Assembly (NCBI GenBank): GCA_963718745.1
Contig: OY970370.1
Location: forward strand, 2,418,001 to 2,482,000
Reading direction: 5' to 3'
DNA from: Fermentibacter sp963718745 [NCBI: Candidatus Fermentibacterota bacterium]
GTDB taxonomy: Bacteria > Fermentibacterota > Fermentibacteria > Fermentibacterales
Length of the DNA stretch: 64,000 nt
Part shown: positions 1-9,086 of the stretch, in pieces
Position numbering within the stretch: position 1 is the first letter of the stretch
How the letters are laid out: each line of letters begins with the position of its first letter
Position numbers and translations under genes: made by a program
The notes under the pieces: generated by a model
Told to the model about the DNA's origin: nothing
The model's database searches: none
Seen by the model: only the letters and a program-made list of their open reading frames with translations

Positions 1-260
1 TATGGCTCAAGCCCGCTCCCGAGGAGGAGATCAAGCTCCTGGCCAGGAGGTGCGGCCGGGTCCTGACGACGGAGGACGGGTCCGTCAGGGGCGGCTTCGG
101 TGAATACCTCGCCTCGCTCCTCTCCTCTGAAGGGATCCGCGTCGCCTCCGTCGGGATACCCGACGCATTCCAGCCGCATGCGCCGAGGAGCAGGCTGCTC
201 GCATCCGCCGGCCTCGACCCTGCGGGCATCGCTCGAGCCGCAAGGAGGATGCTCGCATGA
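1..260 (+). CDS. dxs: 1-deoxy-D-xylulose-5-phosphate synthase, C-terminal fragment
   Basis: Cut by the window edge; only the last 85 or so residues are present, read in the frame starting at base 3. They match the C-terminal transketolase domain of Dxs: VLTTEDGSVRGGFG (family VTVEEN/GSxxGGFG), then GIPDAFQPHAPRSRLL and GLDPAGIARAARRML. The enzyme condenses pyruvate and glyceraldehyde-3-phosphate in the first step of the non-mevalonate isoprenoid pathway in the cytoplasm. Its TGA overlaps the ATG of the NAD kinase gene (ATGA), so the two are translationally coupled. Assignment rests on the tail only. Confidence 0.85.
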   Translation, partial: WLKPAPEEEIKLLARRCGRVLTTEDGSVRGGFGEYLASLLSSEGIRVASVGIPDAFQPHAPRSRLLASAGLDPAGIARAARRMLA

Positions 261-1094
261 AGCCCTCTGCCATTCTGCTCTATACCGAGAGCTGCCGCCC
301 CCCGGAGGACGAGGTGCTCGAACAGTTCGAGAGGGCAGCCCACCGTGCGGGGCTCGACGTCGAAGTCGTCGGCGGATGGGAGGACGGGCTCTTCCCGGCC
401 CCCTGCTGCGGCAGACCGGGTAGGAGTCGTCCTCGGCGGGGACGGGACCATACTCAGGGGTCTGGATCTCTTCATGGAGCACGGGATCCCCTCGTTCGGC
501 ATTAACATGGGCCACCTCGGATACCTCGCATCGGCCGAGCCCGACGAGATAGACACGGTCATGAACAGGCTCGCCGGGGGAGACTTCCTGGTCGACCTCC
601 TCCCCGTCCTTACCGGACGGATGCCCGACGGCTCCGGGATCAGGGCGATCAACGACATCTGCCTCAACAGGGCGCTGTCGGGCGGCATGCTCCACCTCCT
701 CATCCATTCCGGGGAGGAGCCCATCGCCAGGATAGCCGGAGACGGAGTCGTCGTCTCCACGCCCGTCGGCTCGACGGCGTACGCGCTCTCGGCCGGAGGT
801 CCGATCCTCGATCCCGGCCTGCCTGCGATCCTCATGGTCCCGCTCTGCGCGCACCAGCTCGCGATAAGACCCATCGTCTTCCCGCCCGAGTCCGTGCTGA
901 CGGTCACGGCGAGCTGGGTCAGGGGCGACGGTCCGGTAGTGAGCGCGGACGGCAGACCGGTCATGGTCCTCGAACAGGGTGCGGCTGTCCGCATCGAGCT
1001 CTCCGGCGGCCACTGCCCGGTGATCAGATTCAGACCGGGGAACGGTTTCTACGAGAAGCTCGGCAGGAAGTTCGGATGGGGGGTCAGGGGCTGA
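257..1094 (+). pseudogene. nadK: NAD kinase, interrupted by a +1 frameshift
   Basis: NAD kinase makes NADP from NAD with ATP. The N-terminal part starts at the ATG at 257 (MKPSAILLYTESCRPPEDEV) and runs in one frame to about 400. The catalytic part continues one frame later to 1094, with GGDGT (435-449), NDICLNRALSG and GDGVVVSTPVGSTAYALSAGG, the NADK signatures. The two parts join smoothly (FPAPAAADRVGVVLGGDGT) if one C is removed from the CCCCC tract at 399-403, giving about 278 residues, normal for the family. An ATG at 345 would avoid the shift but would replace the native-looking N-terminus with low-complexity residues. The cause may be a sequencing or assembly error, a real mutation or slippage; the sequence cannot decide. 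It lies between dxs and recN, a common order. Confidence 0.85.
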
Positions 1095-1095
1095 G

Positions 1096-2715
1096 ATGCT
1101 CTGCAGCCTCAGATTGAGGAACATCGCCACCATCAGCGACACTACGCTGGATCTGGACGAAGGTCTCAACGTCCTGACGGGCGAGACCGGCGCAGGCAAG
1201 TCGATCCTCGTCGACGGCCTCCTCCTCGCCCTGGGGGAGAGGGCCGACCATTCCATAGTCAGGCCGGGGGAGAGGCTCGCGACCGTCGAGGCCGTCTTCC
1301 TGGAAGGCGGCCGGGAGGTCCTGGTCCGCAGGGAGGTCTACTCCTCGGGCAGGAGCAGGATCCTTCTGGACGACGAGCTGACCGACCTCGAGACAGCCCG
1401 GGACAGGATGAGCGAACTCGTCGACCTGCACACGCAGCGCTCGACACCCGCCCTGCTCTCCAGGCGCACCCAGCAGGCCTTCCTGGACTCCCGCGCAGGC
1501 TGCCTCGAGCTGGCCGCAGCAGTCAGGACCCTCCACAGGAGGATCGGGCAGATAGATCAGAGGGCCGAAGCGATAACGCAAGCCCTGGGTGCCTCGGCAT
1601 CCCGGAGGGAGATCCTGGAGTTCGAGGAGTCGGCGCTTCGCGAGCTGGCCCCATCGCGCGAGGAGTACCTGGGGCTGACCGAGCGCAGGCGCGCGCTGGA
1701 GAAGGGCATGCGGCTGGTCGAATCACTCTCGGCTCTCTCCGGACTGCTGTCCTCGGACGGGGGCGGCCTGCAGAAGGCTCTCCGCGACTGCAGGACGGAC
1801 CTCGAGAAATCCGGAGGCCGTCAGGAGATAACCGATCTGCTGAAGGAGGCCGAGATAGCCCTGGAAGAGGCCGCAAGGCTCTGCGCATCCGAGCTCGGGC
1901 CGGAAGACGGCGCCTGGGACGTCCCGCGGATCGATGCCCGCCTGGACGAGTACGGCCGGCTTCTCGGGCGCTACGGCGGCGACATCGAACGCCTCCTCGC
2001 GAGGGTGGACGAAACCGGGGCGGAACTGGGAGCGGTCAGAGCCATGGAGGAGGAGCTCGGCGGGCTCGTCTCGGAAAGGCTTCGCGTTACGGAGGAACTG
2101 GCCGGGGGGTCGCTTGCGCTCAGCTCGGCGAGGGCATCCGCACGCCCCGCATTCGCGGACGGTGTGGCCGCGGAGCTGAAACTCCTCGGAATGGAGGGAG
2201 CTTCGTTCGACGTCGTCTTCGGGGAGCCTCCCCGCGATCGTTCCATCGAATACGACGGCAGGAGATACTGTTCGGACGGCGCTGAAGTCCCCGAGTTCGT
2301 GTTCAGCGCCAACCCCGGAATGCCGGCAGGTCCGCTCCAGTCTGTACCGAGCGGCGGCGAACTCTCCAGGCTGAGCCTTTCGATCAAGCTGGCCCAGAGC
2401 GTGACGGGCGGAGCGACCATGATCTTCGACGAGATCGACAGCGGGGTCGGGGGGACAGTCGCACACCTGCTGGCGGATTCCCTGGCAAGGGCCTCCGTCG
2501 GGAGGCAGCTCGTCGTGATCACCCACCTGCCACAGATCGCGGCGAGAGCCCGAAGGCACATGTCTGTGGTGAAGGAGGTCTCGGACGGCCTCGCAGTGAC
2601 CCGTGTGGCGCACCGCCAGGGAGAGGACAGGGTGGCTGAGGTCGCCAGGATGCTCGGGGGAGGCAAGGCCGCCCTGGAGCACGCCCGGGCACTCCTCGAG
2701 GGAGCCGGAGCTTGA
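1096..2715 (+). CDS. recN: DNA repair protein RecN
   Basis: SMC-like ATPase of recombinational double-strand-break repair, 539 residues, slightly short for the family. Walker A GETGAGKS is at about residues 29-36, followed by the RecN-typical ILVDGLLLALGERA. A central coiled-coil region is rich in Glu, Arg and Leu. The C-terminal head has the signature PSGGELSRLSLSIKL and Walker B MIFDEIDSGVGG, then VVITHLPQIAARA. The ATG follows the nadK stop by one base. Its stop overlaps the TTG start of pgsA. Confidence 0.95.
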   Translation: MLCSLRLRNIATISDTTLDLDEGLNVLTGETGAGKSILVDGLLLALGERADHSIVRPGERLATVEAVFLEGGREVLVRREVYSSGRSRILLDDELTDLETARDRMSELVDLHTQRSTPALLSRRTQQAFLDSRAGCLELAAAVRTLHRRIGQIDQRAEAITQALGASASRREILEFEESALRELAPSREEYLGLTERRRALEKGMRLVESLSALSGLLSSDGGGLQKALRDCRTDLEKSGGRQEITDLLKEAEIALEEAARLCASELGPEDGAWDVPRIDARLDEYGRLLGRYGGDIERLLARVDETGAELGAVRAMEEELGGLVSERLRVTEELAGGSLALSSARASARPAFADGVAAELKLLGMEGASFDVVFGEPPRDRSIEYDGRRYCSDGAEVPEFVFSANPGMPAGPLQSVPSGGELSRLSLSIKLAQSVTGGATMIFDEIDSGVGGTVAHLLADSLARASVGRQLVVITHLPQIAARARRHMSVVKEVSDGLAVTRVAHRQGEDRVAEVARMLGGGKAALEHARALLEGAGA

Positions 2716-3239
2716 GCGGCAGGTTCCTTACCACGCCCAATCTGATAAGCCTTTCGCGCATTCCGCTCTCGCTCGCCGCATCGGCATTCCTGCTCGCCGA
2801 CAGACTCGTTCCGACGGCGATCCTGGCACTTGCGGCCGTGATGACCGACTGGCTCGACGGATTCCTGGCGAGGAGGTCGGACAGCGTCTCCGAGTGGGGG
2901 AAGCTGCTCGATCCTGCCGCCGACAAGATCGGTTTCGCGGCGTTCGGCGCCGCGCTCGCCCTGTCCGGGAGGATTCCGCTCTGGTTCTTCCTGGCTGTCG
3001 CGGGGAGGGACGTCCTCATAGCCGCGGGCGGCCTTCTCGTCTCCGGCCGGTCGGCCCGCATCCCGTCCGCCAACATCTGGGGAAAGGCTTCAACTGTCAT
3101 CCTGTCCGTCTACATGATCCGCCAGGCCTTCATTCCGGCCCGACCCGTCCTGCTGGGGCTCGACCCGCTCGGTCTCGCCGCGGTTGCGGGCCTCGCCGCA
3201 AGCACGGCCTCCTATGCCTTCAGGACGGCCGGGCGATGA
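2712..3239 (+). CDS. pgsA: CDP-alcohol phosphatidyltransferase, probably phosphatidylglycerophosphate synthase
   Basis: Integral membrane enzyme of 175 residues that transfers a phosphatidyl group from CDP-diacylglycerol to an alcohol; glycerol-3-phosphate is the likely acceptor. The family signature DGxxARxxxxxxxxGxxxDxxxD is complete (WLDGFLARRSDSVSEWGKLLDPAADK region, about residues 55-80), with hydrophobic segments on both sides. It starts at a TTG inside the recN stop (TTGA) and its stop overlaps the smc ATG. The acceptor is inferred: PgsA and other CDP-alcohol transferases share the motif. The N-terminal NLISLSRIPLSL resembles PgsA. Confidence 0.82.
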   Translation: MSGRFLTTPNLISLSRIPLSLAASAFLLADRLVPTAILALAAVMTDWLDGFLARRSDSVSEWGKLLDPAADKIGFAAFGAALALSGRIPLWFFLAVAGRDVLIAAGGLLVSGRSARIPSANIWGKASTVILSVYMIRQAFIPARPVLLGLDPLGLAAVAGLAASTASYAFRTAGR

Positions 3240-6200
3240 AACTCAAGTCGATCAGGATCAGCGGTTTCAAGTCGTTTGCCGATCCCGTCGAGCTGCGCTT
3301 CCACGGAGGAGTCACCGGCGTGGTCGGACCCAACGGCTGCGGGAAGAGCAACATAGCCGACGCCCTCCGCTGGGTGCTGGGCAACCAGAATCCCCGCTCT
3401 CTCCGGGCGGAGCGGATGGAGGACGTGATCTTCGCCGGAAGCACTTCGCGAAGGCCCATGGGGATGGCGGAGGTCCTCATCACGATGGACAACTCCGACA
3501 GATCCATCCCGGTCGATTTCGAGGAGGTGTCCATCGCCCGCAGGCTTTTCAGATCCGGCGAGAGCGAATACCTCCTCAACGGATCCAGGTGCCGGCTGAT
3601 GGACATCACCGACATGCTCGCGGACTGCGGCCTGGGCAGCAACGGCTACTGGATACTCGAGTCCGAGATGGTGAAGGCGATCCTCTCCAGCAGGACCGAG
3701 GAGCGCCGCTTCCTCTTCGACGAAGCGGCCGGGATCACGCGGTACAAAGTCCAGAGGCACAGGGCGCAGCTCAAGCTGGACGCGGCCTCGGGCGACCTCG
3801 AGCGACTCGACGACATTATCTCCGAAGTCAGGCGCAACGTGGAACTGCTCCGGAAGCAGGCCCAGCTCCTCGCAAGATACGAAAAGGCTCTTTCCAACCT
3901 GCACACGCTCGAGTCGGAAGCCGCCACCCGGGTAGCCCGGGGCATCAGGGCGGAACTCGAGGCCGCGCGAGCCGGGCTCTCGGTTCTTTCGAAGCGCGAG
4001 GAGGACTGCTCCGCCGCTTCTATGGCAGCGTCCGCGAAGCTCGCCCTGGCACGCAACACCCTGGAGCTCTCCCAGTCCGAGCTCGACCGCAGGCAGTCCG
4101 CGGTGTCCGCTCTCGAGAAGAGGCTCTCGGAGTCAGAATCCGTCGTCCTGATCGAACTGGAAAGGGCGAAAACCTCCAGGGCCCGGAGCGACGAGTTCCT
4201 CTCCAGGGCCGAGGACCTCGAAACCAGGGCAGCCGGGCTCTCCGAGAGGGCGGCCCTCTCCTCCGCGCGGATCGAGCTGCTCTCGAAAAGGCTGACCGAG
4301 ACGGAAGCCCTCGCCGGCTCCACCATGGCTGCCGCAAAAAGGGCTTCGGAGCTTTACGAGGAGGCGAAGGCCGGGCGCGACTCCGGAAGATCGGCCGCAC
4401 GTCTGGCCAGGACCGCTCTCGAAGACCTCAGGAAGAGGATCGACTCCGTCCTCAGGGAGAGGGAGAGGATAGCCCAGGAGAGGGCGGCGATGTCCGGCGA
4501 GTCCGGGAGGATAGTCGTCGAGCGTGACGCTCTCGGCACCAGGATAGCGGAGCTCGCGTCAGAATCCCTGTCCGTGGCCGGAGCTCTGGAGGAGGCTTTC
4601 GCCAGGCACTCGGGACTGGATTCGGCCACCGAGAAGGCGACCGCCTCGCTCGAGGAATGCCGGGCGGCCCTGGCCGGTCTCGAGGAGAGGGAGCGGGACA
4701 CGGGCAGCCAGATCGGCGCGCTCGAGGCCGAGATATCGAAGGAAGCCTCGGGGACAGTCGCTTCGGCAATTAGGATGAGGGATGGCTACGAACTCGCGGC
4801 TGGAGCCTGCCTGGATGCCTTCCGGACGGCGAGGGCATCCGCCGTGCCGCCGATGGAAGGTCTGGACGACGGGAGATATGCCCTGGATCTGGGCGTCTGC
4901 ACGGACGCACCGCCGTCCGGGACCGTCCGGCTGTCAGATTTCCTCGTCGAAGGGCCGATGGAGGCCCTGGCCGTCTTCTCGAGGGTCGCCGTCGCTCCTG
5001 ACCGTACAACCGCGATGTCGCTCATCGGGACAGGACCCGCCTGGACCGTCGTGACTCCCGGAGGCGACCTGTTCAGGCCCGAGGGGCTCATCAGGCTCGG
5101 TTCGGGCGGAAGCGACCGCGGACCGCTCGAGAGGCGCGCTCTCCTCAAATCTCTCGAAAGGCGCCTCGAATCGGTCCGTGCGGAGGCCGGCGGGCTCGTC
5201 TCGAGACGGGACTCCCTCCAGGCGAACAGGTCGGAGCTGCTGGAGGAAGGCAGGAGGCTGGCAGCCGAGATCCTGGATCTCCAGAAACGGGCATCATCCT
5301 GCGATGCGGAATCGAAGTCGCTCCTGGAGAGGGATCGCGGGCTCGGAGCCAGGCTGGAAGGTATCACCAGGGCTCTTGCCGCGCTCACTGGAGACCAAAC
5401 GTCCGGAGAACCGGATCCCGCCCTGGAGCTGTCAGGCCTCGAAGCGGCGGAGAAGGAGTCGTCCCGCCTCGCGGACGAGGCCGACACCCTCCTCCTCGAA
5501 CGCTCGGAGACGCTGACGAAGGCCTCGGTCGAGAGGGACCGGGCCGCCCACGAGCACGACAAGACGAGCATCGAGCTCGCAGGTCTCCGCGAGGAGCTAT
5601 CGCGCGACGAAAGCCTCTCCAGGCAGAACGCCCGGGAGGCGCTCGAACTCAGGGCAAGGGCCAGGGAATCCTCCGATGCGGCCGATGTTCACTCCGCCGC
5701 GTCGCAGGAAGCTGCGGGGGCGTCCGCCCTGCTGAGGACGGAGCTCGATTCGGCTTCCGCTGCCAGGCTCGAGTCCCTCTCGGCAAGATCGACGGCGATG
5801 GAACGGGTCGCAGCCCTCCAGAAGGAGGCCGATTCGTCGAGGGACGGACTGGAGACGGCGAGGACCGCGCGAGTCGAGTGTGCGGCGCTCACGGCATCCC
5901 TGGAGGAGAGACTGAGGCCGCTCGAGGAGAAGGCAGGAGTCGAGGACGTCGACAGGACAAGATTCTCCGGGATGTCCGACGAGGATCTCGGCCGCGAGAT
6001 AGTGAGGATCTCGGGCGAGAAGGAGAAGCTGGGACCCGTGAACATGCTCGCCCGCGACGAGTTCGGCGAGGCTTCGAAGCGCCTGACGTTCCTCGAGTCC
6101 CAGAAGGCGGATCTCCAGGAGGCGCGTGAATCCATCGCGCTGGCGATAGGTGAGATCAACAGGACGGCCGCGGAGAGGTTCGACGGGACCTTCGAGAAGG

Positions 6201-6637
6201 TCCGTTCCAACTTCGCGATGATCTTCCAGAAGTTCTTCGAGGGTGGCGAGGCTCAGCTCGAGGCACTCCCCGGCGAGGATCCCCTCGAGGGTGGCGTCTC
6301 GATACTGGCCCGCCCCCGCGGGAAGACCCTCGAGAGCATCTCGGCCCTGTCCGGGGGAGAGAAGGCCATGACGGCGGTTGCTCTCCTGTTCGCGCTCTAT
6401 CTCGTCAAGCCCGCCCCATTCTGCGTTCTCGACGAACTGGACGCCCCCCTGGACGATGCGAACGTAGACCGCTTCATCGACATGCTGGACGGGTTCTCGA
6501 AGGAGACCCAGTTCATAGTGGTCACGCACAACAGGAGGACGATGGAGTCCGCCGACAGGCTGTACGGGGTGACGATGGCGGGCAACGGGGTATCCGCCCT
6601 GGCATCGGTGAGCCTCGAGGAGGCGAAGACCGAATGA
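3236..6637 (+). CDS. smc: Chromosome segregation protein SMC
   Basis: Condensin ATPase of 1,133 residues. The N-terminal head has KLKSIRISGFKSFADP and Walker A GPNGCGKSN (about residues 31-39), with the SMC-typical ALRWVLG. Two long coiled coils flank a hinge at about residues 505-622. The C-terminal head has signature LSGGEKAMTAVALLFAL (about 1037) and Walker B FCVLDELDAPLDD, then FIVVTHNRRTME. The ATG at 3236 overlaps the pgsA stop. The frame stays open upstream to 2603, but that part is out-of-frame pgsA sequence. scpA and scpB are not in the window. The frameshift-free 3.4 kb reading shows sequence quality is generally good here. Confidence 0.96.
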   Translation: MKLKSIRISGFKSFADPVELRFHGGVTGVVGPNGCGKSNIADALRWVLGNQNPRSLRAERMEDVIFAGSTSRRPMGMAEVLITMDNSDRSIPVDFEEVSIARRLFRSGESEYLLNGSRCRLMDITDMLADCGLGSNGYWILESEMVKAILSSRTEERRFLFDEAAGITRYKVQRHRAQLKLDAASGDLERLDDIISEVRRNVELLRKQAQLLARYEKALSNLHTLESEAATRVARGIRAELEAARAGLSVLSKREEDCSAASMAASAKLALARNTLELSQSELDRRQSAVSALEKRLSESESVVLIELERAKTSRARSDEFLSRAEDLETRAAGLSERAALSSARIELLSKRLTETEALAGSTMAAAKRASELYEEAKAGRDSGRSAARLARTALEDLRKRIDSVLRERERIAQERAAMSGESGRIVVERDALGTRIAELASESLSVAGALEEAFARHSGLDSATEKATASLEECRAALAGLEERERDTGSQIGALEAEISKEASGTVASAIRMRDGYELAAGACLDAFRTARASAVPPMEGLDDGRYALDLGVCTDAPPSGTVRLSDFLVEGPMEALAVFSRVAVAPDRTTAMSLIGTGPAWTVVTPGGDLFRPEGLIRLGSGGSDRGPLERRALLKSLERRLESVRAEAGGLVSRRDSLQANRSELLEEGRRLAAEILDLQKRASSCDAESKSLLERDRGLGARLEGITRALAALTGDQTSGEPDPALELSGLEAAEKESSRLADEADTLLLERSETLTKASVERDRAAHEHDKTSIELAGLREELSRDESLSRQNAREALELRARARESSDAADVHSAASQEAAGASALLRTELDSASAARLESLSARSTAMERVAALQKEADSSRDGLETARTARVECAALTASLEERLRPLEEKAGVEDVDRTRFSGMSDEDLGREIVRISGEKEKLGPVNMLARDEFGEASKRLTFLESQKADLQEARESIALAIGEINRTAAERFDGTFEKVRSNFAMIFQKFFEGGEAQLEALPGEDPLEGGVSILARPRGKTLESISALSGGEKAMTAVALLFALYLVKPAPFCVLDELDAPLDDANVDRFIDMLDGFSKETQFIVVTHNRRTMESADRLYGVTMAGNGVSALASVSLEEAKTE

Positions 6638-7530
6638 GCTTCCTGGGCGGGAGTCCTGCGGGGAGGTTCTCGATAGGGGATGCCCTCTCGGGGCTCTTCG
6701 GGAGGAGGAGAGCCGATCCGGAGACCGTCGCCCTGGCGGAGGAGATACTGCTGTCCAGCGACCTGGGTCCGGAGATCACCGGCCGTCTGATCGAGCGCGC
6801 GTCGAAGGAGGGATGGTTCGGCGATCCGGAGTGGAGGACCAAAATGAGGTCTGCCCTCATGGAGAACTTCCCCGGAGCCCCTCCCGCGGCCAGGGTCGAA
6901 GTCCCTCCCCGCGTCACGCTCGTGGTCGGGACCAACGGCTCGGGGAAGACGACGACGATCGCGAGGATTGCATCCCTGATGTCAGCGCGGGGCATGAAGG
7001 TCCTCATGGCATGCGCGGACACCTTCAGGGCCGCCGCGGGCGAACAGATCGCCGCCTGGGGCGGCAGGCTCGGGATCGAAGTCTTCGTCAGACCGCAGGG
7101 GGCCGATCCCGGTTCCGTGGCATACGATTCGATCAGGCGGGGGGTCGCGGGCGGCTTCGACGAGGTGCTGATAGATACGGCGGGAAGGCTTTCGACCAGG
7201 CTGGACCTCATGGCCGAGCTCGGGAAGGTCCATCGGGTCTGCTCCAAGGCTCTGCCCGGGTCACCCCACTCGACTCTCCTGGTTCTCGACGCGTCCATCG
7301 GGCAGAGCGCGCTTCCCCAGGCCAGGCAGTTCGCCTCGGCACTCCCGGTGTCGGGGCTGGTGTTGACGAAGCTGGATGGAACAGCCCGGGGCGGTTCGAT
7401 CGCGGCCGTCGCGGGAGAGCTCTGCATCCCCATCGAGTACGTCGGAACGGGCGAGTCGTGCGGCGACCTCCAGCCCTTCTCCGCCGTGAGCTTCCTCGAT
7501 TCGCTCCTCGGAGGGCGGCACGATGGATAG
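6634..7530 (+). CDS. ftsY: Signal recognition particle receptor FtsY
   Basis: SRP-family GTPase that docks ribosome-SRP complexes at the inner membrane; 298 residues. It has a short N-terminal part with LSGLFGRRR, a helical N domain, and a G domain with G1 GTNGSGKTTT (about residues 93-102), DTFRAAAGEQ, DTAGR and TKLDGTARGG; the C-terminal GTGE is also typical. There is almost no acidic A domain, so this is a minimal FtsY. Its ATG overlaps the smc stop (ATGA) and its end overlaps the next ABC gene by 8 bases. The smc-ftsY order is widespread. Confidence 0.95.
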   Translation: MSFLGGSPAGRFSIGDALSGLFGRRRADPETVALAEEILLSSDLGPEITGRLIERASKEGWFGDPEWRTKMRSALMENFPGAPPAARVEVPPRVTLVVGTNGSGKTTTIARIASLMSARGMKVLMACADTFRAAAGEQIAAWGGRLGIEVFVRPQGADPGSVAYDSIRRGVAGGFDEVLIDTAGRLSTRLDLMAELGKVHRVCSKALPGSPHSTLLVLDASIGQSALPQARQFASALPVSGLVLTKLDGTARGGSIAAVAGELCIPIEYVGTGESCGDLQPFSAVSFLDSLLGGRHDG

Positions 7531-8263
7531 CAGGCTGACAGTCGAAGGAGTCCGGAAGAGCTACGGCAGGACGGTCGCCCTCGATGGTCTCTCGCTCGAG
7601 GTCCCGGCTGGAGAGGTCTTCGGGCTTCTCGGTCCCAACGGCGCCGGAAAGACGACCACGCTCAAGATCGTCTCCGGCCTCGTCATCCCCGACGGGGGCT
7701 CGGTGTTCATCTCGGGTGTCGACGCCCTCGAGGAGCCCGACAGGGCCCGCGAACTCTCCGCCTTCGTACCCGACCAGCCCCTGCTGTACCCCAAGCTCAC
7801 CGGGAGGGAGTTCCTGAGGTTCATAGCAAGAGCCAGGCGCATCCCGGACGTCGAGGCCGAGGAGAGGATACGGTTCAACGAGAAGCTGTTCGACATGCAG
7901 GGCTGGCTGGACATGAGGGCGGAGTCCTATTCGCACGGCATGACTCAGCGGGTGGCCCTGTCCGCGGCATTCCTGCCCAAGCCCGATCTCTACGTGATCG
8001 ACGAGCCGCTCGTCGGTCTGGACCCTGCATCAGCCGGCACCTTCAACAGGATGTGCAGAGCGGCGGCCGGGTCCGGTTCGGCCGTGGTCCTCTCTACACA
8101 CACCCTCTCGATCGCCAGGCGGACCTGCGACAGGATAGGGATAATCAACCAGGGCCGGCTGGTCGCCCAGGCCAGGACAGGCGAGATCGGCGAGAACGAA
8201 CTGGAGGATCTATTCTTCGAGCTGACGGGCACCGCCCCGATCGAGGCCTCCGGTTACTTCTGA
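7523..8263 (+). CDS. ABC transporter ATP-binding protein without an adjacent permease
   Basis: Cytoplasmic ABC ATPase of 246 residues. It has Walker A GPNGAGKTTTLK (about residues 37-48), Q-loop region FVPDQPLLYPKLTG, signature YSHGMTQRVALSAAFL and Walker B LYVIDEPLVGLDP, with an H-loop STHTLSIA. The signature has SHGM in place of LSGGQ, as in some CcmA/drug-export type ATPases. It overlaps ftsY by 8 bases, but no membrane component follows: the next gene is on the other strand. The substrate cannot be told from the sequence. Confidence 0.88.
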   Translation: MDSRLTVEGVRKSYGRTVALDGLSLEVPAGEVFGLLGPNGAGKTTTLKIVSGLVIPDGGSVFISGVDALEEPDRARELSAFVPDQPLLYPKLTGREFLRFIARARRIPDVEAEERIRFNEKLFDMQGWLDMRAESYSHGMTQRVALSAAFLPKPDLYVIDEPLVGLDPASAGTFNRMCRAAAGSGSAVVLSTHTLSIARRTCDRIGIINQGRLVAQARTGEIGENELEDLFFELTGTAPIEASGYF

Positions 8264-8292
8264 GCCTGACGGGGGCTTGTCACCGCGTCACT

Positions 8293-9000
8293 TCATCGTC
8301 TCCAGCCCGTGAACATGTAGGACAGGTCGGTCCCCTCGAATCCCAGCGAGACGACGCCGATCGACACGGCGAAGGCGCTGTCGCCCAGGGCCCAGACGCT
8401 CTCTATGCCGTAGCCGCATGAATAGCTCCGCTCCGGTGCGAGCTCCTCGTCCCTGATCAGGATCCGCTCGACGCCGGCTGCGTTGTCCCTGGCGACAACC
8501 GTCAGGAGCACGGGGACGAGATTCCAGGATGCCTCCATCTCGGAGTTCTCCACAGCCGTCTGCTCGACTCTCATGGTCCAGTCGCCGAGAGCGTACCCCG
8601 GAGCGAGAACCGCCGAGTGGAACCGGACGGAGTCGCCTGCCACGCCCAGATCGGTCGGGGGATGGTGGATGCAGAGGACTCCGGTGCTCCAGCCGTCAGG
8701 AGAGAGGCTCTCCAGGACGGTCCGGGCCTGCGAGCGGCAGATGCCTCGCGCGGTCGAGAGATCGTCCGACTCGTCCTCGAGGACCACCTCCCACCGCCAG
8801 GCCACCGTCCCCCCGTCCGTCTCCTGGACGACTGTCTCGCTGAAGGGGAACCCGCTGCCGTCCTGCACGCCGTACTGCTCCCAGGCGAAGTATGCCGCAT
8901 CGCTCGAAAAACCGACGAACTCGACCGTGCTCGCGAAGTTGGCCGACGATGCCCCGGCCAGGAGCAGAGCGGGGCAGAGGACCCGGCCGATGATACTCAC
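8293..9000 (-). CDS. Secreted DUF2259 family protein
   Basis: Predicted periplasmic protein of about 235 residues. I chose the GTG at 9000 because AGGAGG sits just upstream and it gives a clean signal peptide (SIIGRVLCPALLLAGASSA); the longer open frame upstream to 9171 is Gly/Arg-rich and overlaps corA. After the signal comes VEFVGFSSDAAYFAWEQYGVQDGSGFPF, which matches my memory of the DUF2259 start. No catalytic motif is evident and the function is unknown. It lies 86 bases downstream of corA on the same strand and may share its transcript. Confidence 0.72.
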   Translation of the reverse strand: MSIIGRVLCPALLLAGASSANFASTVEFVGFSSDAAYFAWEQYGVQDGSGFPFSETVVQETDGGTVAWRWEVVLEDESDDLSTARGICRSQARTVLESLSPDGWSTGVLCIHHPPTDLGVAGDSVRFHSAVLAPGYALGDWTMRVEQTAVENSEMEASWNLVPVLLTVVARDNAAGVERILIRDEELAPERSYSCGYGIESVWALGDSAFAVSIGVVSLGFEGTDLSYMFTGWRR

Positions 9001-9086
9001 TGTTCCTCCTGCACATCCTCCCGTGCCCGGGATGCGTCCTGGCGCGCCATGTCCGGCGCATCCTGCTCCTCCGCCCGCAGGGAAGC

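Noticed and set aside
345-400. ATG at 345 as the true nadK start
   Set aside because: It replaces the NADK-like N-terminus that starts at 257 with unlike residues; the frame-join at the C tract is more convincing.
2603-3235. Upstream extension of the smc frame
   Set aside because: The extra 211 residues are out-of-frame recN and pgsA sequence; the ATG at 3236 gives the canonical SMC start.
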